Origin: Serilophus lunatus
Lineage: Eukaryota; Chordata; Aves; Passeriformes; Eurylaimidae
Assembly (NCBI GenBank): GCA_013399895.1
Contig: VXBA01005873.1
Coordinates: forward strand, 79,161 to 143,160
Direction: 5' to 3'
Length of the DNA stretch: 64,000 nt
The notes beneath the pieces are model-generated. The model saw nothing but the letters and a program-made list of their open reading frames with translations. It made no database searches and was not told the origin of the DNA. This document shows, piece by piece, positions 1 through 10,600 of the stretch. The position numbers and the translations under genes were made by a program. Within the stretch, counting starts at the first letter, position 1; the number at the start of each line of letters is the position of its first letter.

Positions 1-2087
1 CTGTGATCCAGCTGGTCACCAGCACCACCTTCCAGTGCTTCATTAGCTTTTATGCACAGGGAATTGTTGCAATGGATAAGTTGACCATGCTAGTTGGAAG
101 AGTAGAAGCCTTTGAAGAATGACTTTTGCTTCCTCTAGCTGTCATTAGGGAGTGCACACACACATACCTGTATATACATATATATATTACATATATAAAG
201 TGTTTCAATATAAACTCATTTAGCATTATTCTTATTTAATTTATATTTTAATCCAGTTGTAAACCAAAGTATTACAGCTTGTGAAATGATGTCTTGGAAA
301 TAGGAGGAACCTTTTTTAGGTGGGAGCTCTGAAAGGTCTTTGCTGACAAAAACATTGATATGAATAAGACTTCAGAACTTGTGCTGCTGCATCCTAAGGA
401 TTTGCAGCCTTGGAAGGATTTGAGACTTGCTGGGTAAAGTGAGATGGTGGGACCTTCTGAAGGTGTTTTTCGTGGTCCTTAATGGTTTTGTAGGAAAAAA
501 AGTATGTTCTGGCAAGGCTAGAAATAAAAAGGGAGAAGACAGCAAATCAGAGTGTGGTCTGGGAGCTTGAAAGTGGAAGCCACAAATCCAGCCACTGATT
601 TATTTAGTGTCTCATTGAAAGCTTTAGAAAATGAGCCATTGCTGTTTACTGATGTCTACAGGTGGTTGGGGTTTTTTTTAGTAACTTCTGTGGAGGTGCA
701 TGTTCTGCTCTCACCAATGGGAAGAAGTGGCAGGATCAGGGATAAAATCTTTGCTGATTTTTCTGTGCCAGGGAGTAATTGCCTTCCCAAGGAATTAGCA
801 AGTGCTAGGAACAAATTCACCTCTAACAATCTCCTGCAAGCATGGCAGCAGCTCTGCTTCCTCTGGGGAGGGGAGAGACAGCTGAAACAAGAGGGTTTAT
901 CTATTGTCAGCTCTGTGAGAGGGGCTGGTGGCACCAGAACCCAGCAGCAAAGCGTCACTGGGGAGAGGAGTGCACGTGTCTGACCTGCCATGGATGCTGT
1001 GGGCAGGGAAATGCCAGGTTTGGAACCTGCACGTGGTCAGAAGCAGTCAGGAAACCCTGCTGCCTTGGGAGACAGGTGTGCAAGATCCCTGTCCTAGAGA
1101 TGGGAGCAGAGCAGCACCAGTGTTTTCCACTGTCCCAGTGGGGACAGATCTGCTGTGAGGATTTCAGAAACTCCCTTGGGAAGAACTGAAGGGTAGGAGG
1201 TGAAGGCTGGAAAAGGCAGTGCCAGACAGATTTCAAAGTGCCATTTTCTGACTGTTAGGTTTCCTAGCATGTGTTTGCTTTCGTGCCAGTGCTCCCTCCT
1301 TCACTTGTTATTTCTCCTATTTAAACTCCACAGCCAAAAGGAGGGCACGGAGAAGATGGAGCCAAACCCTTCTCAGAGGTACACAGTGGAAGGAGGAGCA
1401 GCAGTAGGTAGAAGTTTATACAAGGGAGAATCAGGTTAGGTATTACAAGATATTTTTTCACCGTGAGAACAGCCAAGCAGCATTGGATCAGGTTTTTCCA
1501 GAGAGGCTGGGAAATCTCCATCCTGGGAGAGTGCAGCCTCCAGGTTCTTGTTTCCATTAGGCTACACCAAGCTGTGTTTTTGTTACCTTTTTTTTTTTTT
1601 TAGTATTATAATGTACAAATGGGCAGCTTTAATGGGCTTCCTAGTGCATATCAGTTAAGCTTTTGAAACATATTCAGGTATCTTTTAAATACTGCTGTGT
1701 AAGTTTCTTGTTTAATCTGACATATTCTTTATTATTTTACTGCAGTTACCTAAGGCAGTACTTAAAAACATCAGTGCATTAATTTTTTGCAGACTGTCAG
1801 CTATGTTAAGCCTCCAGTTTAATTTTTATTAATGTACTTTACCCCCTTCCCCCTCAGATCTATGGTGAAATGCCTGCATTATTTTTATATTGCAGTGAAG
1901 TTTATTTATTTAAACATTCCCATTACCTTTGCAGTCAAACCCAATACCATTGGCTACAAAACTGTGAAAGTAATGAGAAATGACAAATGAAGCTGGATTG
2001 ATTAGTTTTACTGCTGTTTATAAAATACAGGAAGTAGCAGTATAAAAGGATAAAACACAATTGACATTTTTTACTCAAATCATTATG

Positions 2088-2170
2088 CCAGAACGGTTTG
2101 GGTTGGAATGGACCTTAAAGCTCATCTCGTTCCAACCCCCCCTGCCATGGGCAGGAACACCTTCCACTAG
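2088..2170 (-). repeat. CR1 LINE 3'-end fragment
   Basis: The reverse complement reads like the CR1 3' end: a segment for 'gaaggtgttcctgcccatggca', then a guide to a short terminal tail around 'ccaacccaaacc'. On the plus strand this appears as 'gggttggaatggacc' followed by 'tgccatgggcagg'. Only about 80 bp remain, typical of a 5'-truncated copy. Confidence 0.85.
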
Positions 2171-3707
2171 AATTCCAGGAGAAATTACTGAGTCTGGGGT
2201 GGGGGGAGGAATGACAAAACTATGTCTGAGAAACAAATTTTAACCTGATGATGTCACTTCACTGGTTCCCCCTTTGGTCAAGTTTAAAAGCTGTTTCTTG
2301 AGACCAGGAGGTTCCCCAGGGTCTGCTCGTTCATCTGCGTGTCTTGGGCATTGGTTTGACAGGGGGGTCTTGTGCTCCCTGATACTATTTTCTGAGAGTT
2401 TACATGTCTGAGGAAACTCTCTGGATTACTGTGAAGCTCTTCTTTAGTCCTTCTTGCATGTGCATTGGTAATTGAACACAAGTCTTGGCTGCCAGAGGCA
2501 GGTGGGAGGAGGGAGGCATCAGCGGGTGACACTAACGAGAGGGGGACAGTGCAATTCTCCTGCTGACAGATTGGATTTTGGCAAGGGGAGGGAAGGCCGG
2601 GCCCCACTGTGGCTGTGCCCAGCCCAGGGGGTTCTCCCAGTGGGCTGCACCCCTGCCAGGGCCCAGGTGAGGTTTGTTTGTGGACGCTGTCTACAGGGCA
2701 GGGAATGGTGGTGGAGTTTGCATGCAGGTACTTCTCTCACGTGTTAGAAGGTGTCCTAAGCCAGGGTTGTGCTGTTGGGGAAGCAGCTCAGGTGGAACAT
2801 AAGGGAATTTGGGATGGAGAACAGAATTTGTAATGCCCTTAAGACTAATTCCTTGGGCTCCCCTAAGGTGCTGGTGTGGGTAGAAAGCTGACACCAGACA
2901 GCTTCCAGGGCTTTGTTGTCACAGGGCAAGGGAGCGTGAGGAATATTGTGAAGGGAGAGGGGAGTGTTGTCATTCAAATAACGCATATTTGTTTTGTGTT
3001 TGTGTCTGTAACATTGCTGACAGTTAGGACAGGCCAAGGGGTGTGAGAGCAACCCTTGGTGGCAAAACAGGACTTCTCTGAATAAGCTCTTTTAGAAGCT
3101 GAGTTAGGAGGAGAATAACACAAAGCTGTATGTTCCTGCAGGAGCATACTGCTCACCTCGTGCCTCATGCTTGCGGGGAGAGTTAGTGAAGGATGAGAGG
3201 AGTGGATCAGAGATTAGTTCATAGAAATGGAAGCAAGGCATTCAAAGCACTGCTTTAGTCTGAAAAGGGAAGGGAATGAATGCAGTTTTCCCAGGCCCCA
3301 TGTGTGTTAAACACTACCTGGAGCTCCCACGAGCTGTGCCCCCATTGTCCCCAGAACTCCTCTCCTTTCCCTGATGTCACCCCACCTTTCCTGTACAACA
3401 CTGTGAATATAATACCAGTAGCTCTTTTTACCGTTTCCATTAAAACTGCTCAGAGCAGGAAATGCTGTCCTACTGCAGGAGCAGAAGGGCTGTGACCCCC
3501 AAACTGGGCACGGATTGTTGAGCCCTTCTCTGCAGAGCAGTGAGGGAGAATTGCAGGAGTTAACAAGGGAAGGCTTTGTATAGCAATTTGCTAATCAAAT
3601 TTGATTTCCTAACAAACTAAACTGACAATCAATTCCTAAAATATAAAAGCCTCTTAGAGGGAATAGTCAAGTGTATCTTCCCCAGAAAGATTTAACTGGG
3701 ATAACTT

Positions 3708-3713
3708 AATAAA
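3708..3713 (+). terminator. Candidate poly(A) signal AATAAA on the plus strand
   Basis: An AATAAA hexamer is followed within about 15 bases by a long T-rich tract (about 3725-3757), the usual layout of a cleavage signal with a U-rich downstream element. It would serve a plus-strand transcript entering from the left of the window. No transcript evidence is available, and such hexamers are common in AT-rich DNA. Confidence 0.25.
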
Positions 3714-4479
3714 GAGCACAGGATTTTTTTCCTTTTTTTTTTATTTTTTTTTTTTTGTAGCAATCACTCCAGAAATGGAAGCAGCGGATTCACAGGACAA
3801 TAACTACCTCTCTCTCTCAGAGTGCTGAGGTTACCACACTACACACTCTAGCAGCAAAGCTTTCACTTCAAAGAGATTTGTTTTCCTTACCTCTGTGTTT
3901 CAGAAATGCAGGTCTGCTCTGTAAAGTGACTCTATGAAAATGGCATCTGGCAGGAGCAGCAGGAGCCCCTTGGAGTCCAGAGTCCCTCTTGGCCTCCAGT
4001 TCCTCGTGGTGACCTTGGCAGGTTGGCTCTGGGGCTCTGACAGTTCAGGGGGGCTGTGTCACCTCCCGGGTGCTGCGTAACAGTGAACTGTCCCAGGGGC
4101 TCAGCTTCCTGCACTGGGAAATTAGTTAATGGGGGGGGAAGGTAAGAGAGGAATCCAATCTCCCTCCTGCCTCTAAGGGAGCAGGCAGCAGTTAAAAAAA
4201 GCAATAAGATAAAAATACAAACACTTTTATACGTTGTTCATTAGTCAGCAGATCTGACTCTGCAAATTTATATATATATATCTACACAAACACACAAGAG
4301 AGCAGATCTCTCGTGTGAAAAGGTGCCATTTTTTCTAAACAGAGTCCCTTTCCAAACTAGAACAGCACTTTAAATAGGTTCCTCTTTAAAGAAAAAAACC
4401 TAAAAAAAATTTAAAAAAAAAGAAAAAAAAAGAAAACCCTTTACTGCAGCAATGCACTTTAACTGGTCAGACGAGTACG

Positions 4480-4690
4480 GCTGTGGCTGGCTGGGGACAC
4501 AGCTGTACGGGCAGCCAGAGCCCGGGGGGAGCCACGATGCCAGAGCCGGGGCTGCCCCAGACCCACAGCGGCTCTACCTCGGGCAGCCCCCGGGGCAGCC
4601 CCCGGGCTGGCCCGGCCCCTGGGAGGGACCCAGCGCCACCCGGGGGACACTCATCGGTCACGAGAAACCCGCCCTTGCCTGGAAAGAAGG
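4480..4690. other. Short GC- and CpG-rich block in AT-rich surroundings
   Basis: About 200 bp is strongly enriched in G, C and CpG, with a tandem 'gcagcccccggg' motif around 4578-4605. An A-rich run precedes it (about 4390-4436). Open frames exist on both strands (63-97 codons) but all are proline- and glycine-rich products of composition, and I recognise none. It may be a small CpG island, an exon or UTR fragment, or a GC-rich insertion. Confidence 0.4.
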
Positions 4691-7154
4691 TTTAAACCCC
4701 GTTTTGAACAGGTCAGAAGTTGCACCCAGTGACAAGCCCCGCTGAGCTCAGCTGGACAGCAAAGCCAGCGGGAGGTTGTTAGTGGGGTTGTGGGGTTTTT
4801 CCATAATGTGGATATGGAGCCCTCGTCAGTTCAGTATTTTTTTTTTTTTTTTTAAATCCAAGTTTGTGTGTCCCACATTGATTCTGCTCTGAGCTGGTTT
4901 GCAGAGTAACCATTTGTAACAGAAATTGTGCTGTCACCTTCAACTGTTGACCTATAAATCAAACTTTTTAGGACAGGAGTCCTAACACTCAAGACTTACT
5001 TTCACAGTTAAAAAATTTCCTGCTGTACTAATTATTCTCTTTTTTATTTTTTTTTTGGTTGCAATCCTTATTTCATGAAAAAAAGTCAGTGTTCAGACTA
5101 GTCTGCAGTAGGTTGAAGAGTGAGCCTGCTGTGTGTAACTTGTGGATATCAGACTGTTCTTCAATGATTTTCCAAGCTGTTCCCAAGCTGTTCTTCCACC
5201 ACCACTTCCCTTTGCCTCTTTCAGTGGGTGCTGGCAGACAGAAGCTCCATGGCCAATGGCATATGGGGACAGCCAGAGCTGCTGGAGAGGAGTAGGCAGG
5301 GGTGGCAGGGGAACCAGAGCTGGGGAAGGGGGAAATAAAACCAAGGTAGAGGGACTGTACAATTGCATTGAAAGCAGTTCAGCAAAAAAGCGCTCTCATC
5401 GGACAGCTTTAAGAACAATGTGAATGAAAACATAGCAACTTGGGTAGGAATCTTGGAAAATTCTATAAATGTATACTTGAAATTCTGTTTGTATTAAAAA
5501 AAAATTAAAAAATCGCATTTTCTTCTTTCTTTTAACACTGTGTAAAAGAACATTATGCATGTGAGTGGTTTGAGAATTAAATGGTTTAATACTCAGATCC
5601 TTGTCTGTGTCATGTAGTCTGTCCCAATGTGGATTTTCTCTGCCATGGTGGGATATCCTGGTCCCTGTGTGGGCAAGTGCCAGGCTGGTGCTCCTGGTCC
5701 CCTTAGGGCTTCTGTCCCTTTTGGGATAAGTTTGTCTCATCACTCAGCAGGCTCAGCCCCCTTCAGTCTCATCAGGTGGAACAAGTACAAGGGCTCTTGC
5801 TGCAAGCCAGGCTCCGGATGTTTTCCCAGCTGCTGCTGGCAGGGGAAGCATTTTGGTTCAGTGCCATGCTAGAGGCCCCCAGGCACTGCCTCAGCCCTCA
5901 TCTTTCACCAGCCTCCACCTCCCAGCCTGGAGCACAACTGAAAAAGGCTTAGAGGTTACAGGAGGTTGTGTCTCAGTCAGTAAGCAGGCAGAAAGTGGGA
6001 TCCAGCAAGAAAAGCCACAGTGGTGACTGCCCAAGGAGGGCAGAGGGAGAGGAAGGCCTGCTTTCTGAGCTCTTACTTATTTCCAAAATGCTCCCCCTTT
6101 TCTCCCAGGGCCCCAGACATGTGTTACATTCTCAGCTTCTTCCTGAGGTATTACTCCAGGCAAGCATGTGAGCCCAAAAATGACAGTGCCTCACAGGTCA
6201 TGCAGGGATGGCTACTGCCCATGATATAACCAGAGGAGGTGGCTCTCCGTGTCCAAACCAGTACACCGCTCACAACACTAAACACAGATGCTCAAACTTT
6301 CCTACTGGGAGGAGGAGAGAGTCCTGGAAATCCCTAATAGCCTCTAAAACCAGAGACACAGTGACAGAACATCTGTCAGGCCAGCTCTAAGTTAACTTCA
6401 GCATTGCTTGGCTGCTGTGGCAATTGCTGCTGAAAGAAGCCTTTACAAAGGTGGATGTTTCACTGTTCCTACTAAATCCAGAGTAAAGGGCCCGCTGGGG
6501 AGGGCCACCCTACTTGTGTTCTTGCAGCTGCCTGCACACACCACTTCTGTCACCTACTGAGGACAGGACTGTGCTGTCACTGCCCTTTTGAAATGCAGAA
6601 ATCCCAGAGGAGAGCTCACCACATTCTTCTCCATCTTGAGGACAGCTTTGTCAGAGATCCCACAGCAGCACACAGCCACCTTGTCAGAGACCATACATAT
6701 GGTCAGCAGCAGGCCAGGACTCCCCAGCTCCTAGAGTAAACTTGCAGGTGAAGTAACAGATTTTTACCAAAAAGCTACAGATACCTTGGCATTGTCATGG
6801 CTCATAGACACCCCGGCTACAGTAACTGCTAGATACTTTACATCTTATTATTAAAAAAGAGATTCAAAGCCTTGGCTATGCAAGACTGTCACCAGTGACT
6901 CAGCACTGGGGCGTGCTGGACACACCAGAGCTGCTGGCAAGCAGGGCACAGCTGTTTGGCAGCTCTTCCACACAGAGCTGTGGAAGGATGTTCCTGGCCC
7001 AGGCAGCATCCTCTCCAGTGTGGGGTTCTGCCAGGACTCAGGAACAAAGGGAAGGGCCTGTTTGTTGGAAAGGAACAGCTTAAATAAGTCTAGGAAGTGA
7101 CTTAGTGCAAACTGTGCATTCAGAGATCAGTCTGTTACATACAGATCTATAGGT

Positions 7155-7160
7155 TTTAAT
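7155..7160 (-). terminator. SERPINC1: Candidate SERPINC1 poly(A) signal (ATTAAA)
   Basis: The minus strand reads ATTAAA about 345 bases after the antithrombin stop codon. It is the first common poly(A) hexamer variant I find downstream of the stop, implying a short 3' UTR. I saw no canonical AATAAA on this strand between here and the stop codon. Confidence 0.4.
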
Positions 7161-7503
7161 GAACCAGGGGGTCAGAGTTACAGCTTGAGGCCTGAAAGGG
7201 AGGAGAGTTGGACATGAGAAGGACAGCAGTGCTGGACTTGTTTTTGGATGCCACAAAAATACTGGTGATGGAAGAATTTCAGCTTCCAATTGCATGGAGG
7301 ATGGAGCAGGCGAGGTGCCCTGTGAGCCCCCTCACAGAACACAGGGGAGGAGCAGGGACAGCCCAGCTGGATGCAGTCCCTCCCTGCAGCTGGCACCAAA
7401 CAGCAAGACCAACCACCCCAGGAGCAGCCTGGGATTTGTGGCAATATCCCACTGCCCCTTTTCCTGAGGCAGAGGAGGAAGGAGCGAGGCCCTGCCAGCC
7501 CCT

Positions 7504-7677
7504 TTAGGAGCAAGGATCAGCTATCCTGCCCATGAAGATGATGGTGTTGAGGGCAGCTTCCCGAATGAAAAGCAGGAAGGGCCTGTTGGCATTGAAGATT
7601 TTTCTGTTCAGGGGGAAGGAACGGCCAGAGACGGTGACAGCTGTAGCAGCTGATGCCTCACTGCCTTCTTCATTCAC
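7504..7677 (-). CDS. SERPINC1: SERPINC1 exon 7: reactive-centre loop and C-terminus
   Basis: It encodes VNEEGSEA, then the loop to SGR-SF, the NRPFLLFIREAALNTIIFMGR signature and DPCS, then TAA at 7506-7504. The small hinge residues needed for loop insertion are kept. The C-terminal Cys is the partner of the GETC cysteine in exon 5. Confidence 0.97.
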   Translation of the reverse strand: MNEEGSEASAATAVTVSGRSFPLNRKIFNANRPFLLFIREAALNTIIFMGRIADPCS

Positions 7678-10600
7678 CTGTCAACCAAGGGAGAACATGG
7701 GATTAAAAAAGAGGCATTATGTGGAATGGAGAGAGCTTGCCCCGCCCCCCGCCCTCCTTCTCCACAGAAACCCCAAACTACTGAAGAGGGTCTGGGGTTC
7801 CAAAACCCCAGACTACTGAAGAAATGAACACCACAGGCTCAGAGCTATTTTTTTTCTTTTAATGCTACAAGATTTTAAAAACCAAGAGGAAAACACGTTG
7901 GGACAAACAAGGCTCACCTCAAGGAAGGCTTTGTGGAAAGCGTCAGACACGTACAGGTCTGTGCGGCCCCCTGCAATGATACCTGCAACACAAAAGGAAG
8001 AAAGGTAAAACTGGGACTTTAGACACAGCTCAGGAGACAACACACTCCCATCCATCATGGCCTGGGATCAGGCAGAAGGTGTGGCTGCCCTGAAACAGAT
8101 TGCTGAACTGCCATGTCATCAGTGCAGAGCAGGGCTGTGTGTCCATTGTGGAATCTGATCAGAGTCCATCACTGACTGCAGCAACATCTAGATGTTTTCA
8201 TGTTCTTGCTCTTCCTGTGCTGCTGCACCTACTGCCCTGACACCGCTCCTCCACATCTCACCTGGGAGTCTGGCATTTTCTGGGCTGAAGAGATCTTCCA
8301 GCCCCATTTTTCTCAGCTTCTCCTTGACACTGAAGTTGTCCTCAACATGGAAGCGAGGGAGGTAAACAAAGAGAGACACCTCCTTCATGGAGTCTATCCA
8401 GCCCTGCAGCTTCTCTGATGTCAGGTTTCTCTCCACCTCCTCCAGTGGTGTCCCAGCAGAGGGCAGGACCAGCACCATCGTGATATCATCCCCTTTGTAA
8501 GGCAGCTCCAGCACCTGGACTTTGTCCTGAGGCATGAACGTGTAGCGGAATTTGGAGTCCTGGTACATAGTTGGGACTTGGCAGGTCTCGCCATTGGCTT
8601 TTTTAAATACATCCAGTTTCGTGTTTGAAGCTGAGAACTGTGATTTCCAGTGCCCCTAAAAAGGAGAGGGGGAGGACAAACATGAGCACCATGTCTTCCC
8701 TCAAGGAAGTGGGCTCCTCCCCCAGTTTTGTTGGCCATACCTTAAAATAAATGGTGTTGACCAGGACCAAGACAGTGAGATCATCAATACCTCTTTCTGG
8801 GATCACTTCTGTAATGCGCCCCTCTGTCTTATTAGCCACCCACTCATTAATGATCTCCCTGGAAAGTTCTGGTTTCTCCTGAAAGAAGAGACCAAAAAAA
8901 GGTTAAGCCAAGGATTTTAAACGCCTTTACCTCTTCTGTAGGTTCACAGGGAGGGGGAGGACAGTGCTCCTCATGTACTGCTGCAGAGTTAGCAATAAGG
9001 AATGTGGCTGTGGTTAAAGTGAGCTGGAACAAGAGGAGCTGCATGCCAAGCTGCCTCCTGCCTTCACTCATATCCCACACATGCAGAGTAGGGCACTTCC
9101 TCTGGGCAAAAGGTGGGGATGCAGCAGAAGCAGGAGGATGGGGGGGGGTAACCAAACAACAAAGCAAAATCCCAAGTGGTTCAAACTCACTTTGAAGTTC
9201 AAAGGCCAGAGTTTGGCTCCATAAACAATTTCACTGATATTCTGGTAAGTCTCATTGAAGACCAAAGATTTCTCCCCGAAGAGGCGGTTGGCTGATACCA
9301 GCTCTGAGGATTTGTTGGCTTTCTTGTAAAGCCTGCAGTTCAGCTTGGCAAAGAAGAAGTGGATCTGATCTGATGTCTTCTCTGAAATGGTGTCAAATTG
9401 AAAGACCTGGAGGGGCCAAACAGCGAGAAGGAATCCATGAGCAGATTCTTGTGCTCCCAAGTCCCACAGCAAGTGGTGGTGCAGCCTTTGCCTCAACAGT
9501 CAAGAAATCTGAAGGCCCTCAGAGCTTTGCCCTTCTTGTGCAATTGGGAATCCAAATCTTTGTAAAATCAACACCTCACCAGTCAAAGATCTCCTTTGGG
9601 AAGTCCAAATGAAGGATTAAATCCTGCTCAGCTATGGAGGCATTGTTCCTCTTTTTAAATCTGTCTTCCTTGCTTCCAATAATCTGCCTTTGGCTGTTCC
9701 AGCTTCCCCAGTGCTACCACATCATAGGGATGAACATTGCACCAAAGGGGCCTGGAAGCAGCTTTCGAGTCGTACCAGAACATAGGAGGACTCAAGGTTC
9801 ATGCTAAACCCCCCCCCCCCCCATGGCAATGCCAAAGGCTGCTCCTTCCCAGGAGGAATTCTCATAGCTTGTTGAGTAATACTGGTACATTTTATCTATT
9901 CTTACAGGGAATGGGAATATATAGCAATCATTTTGAGGGTAGATTTTGCAGCACAGGCAGTTTTTTTTTTAATCTGTTCCCAGCTGCCAGCTGGAAGCAC
10001 AGTTATGATTTGTCTACTGCTATCCAACCTCAGGCTTTCAAGGCACAAAAAATCCCACAGCACATGAACATTCAGGATTTTCTGTCTCCTGTGGCAAATG
10101 TGGTATTACTGGCCCTTTCATAGGGAAAAAGGGGAGTAAGAGAGCAGGTCTGGGTAGCTCAGTGGAAGAAGGGATGGGTTAGGTTCCAGTGAGGAGGAGT
10201 TCCCAGAGGGGAAGGCACTAGCAGACACTAGCAGTGGGGACAAGCAGAGCAGTTTGATTCACACCTTACTAAAGGGAGAAAGGCCCCTCTGGGCTGAGGC
10301 TTCCCACTAGAGAGGAAGGTATGGGCAGCACCAAACCCCACATGGGAGGTGAGTACATCCACAGTAGTCAAGTGAGTGAGTCTGACAGCAAGAAGGGTTC
10401 TGGGATAGACAGGGAGTTAATCAGTCCTATGCAAGAACCAGAACTCAGGATTACCTTTCAGTCTAGGACCAGAACTACCCCCTAAATTTAGATGCCACAG
10501 TTGGAGAGCCTCCCTGTGTAGAGGCTGGAAGTCAAATGGACTGCAGGGTCTTCCATATGTCTGATCTTTGTCTCCAGGGAAAGAGAGGGAATGTGAAAAA

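Larger units (their letters stand above)
123..7153. other. Intergenic or upstream-gene 3' region, no supported exon
   Basis: I see no exon with recognisable protein similarity and splice sites here. The stretch is AT-rich, with homopolymer T and A runs, a small AT dinucleotide tract near 165-205, one CR1 fragment and one GC-rich block. In mammals the plus-strand gene ZBTB37 lies on this side of SERPINC1 and converges on it, so part of this may be its 3' UTR. That is inferred from synteny only, because none of the ZBTB37 zinc-finger coding sequence is visible. Plus-strand AATAAA hexamers occur at 523-528 and 3708-3713. Confidence 0.5.

Noticed and set aside
3..122. Open plus-strand frame from the window edge to a TGA at 120-122, about 39 codons, as a possible last exon of an upstream gene
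   Set aside because: It does not resemble the C-termini of ZBTB37, CENPL or DARS2 as I recall them. Forty open codons occur often by chance, and the frame is cut by the window edge.
552..983. 143-codon plus-strand open frame
   Set aside because: Low-complexity translation with no recognised domain, no splice context and an overlapping 111-codon frame on the other strand; typical non-coding background.
8188..8839. Long minus frames continuing past antithrombin exon ends
   Set aside because: They are read-through of the real exons into introns; the splice donors at 8261 and 8740 end the coding parts.
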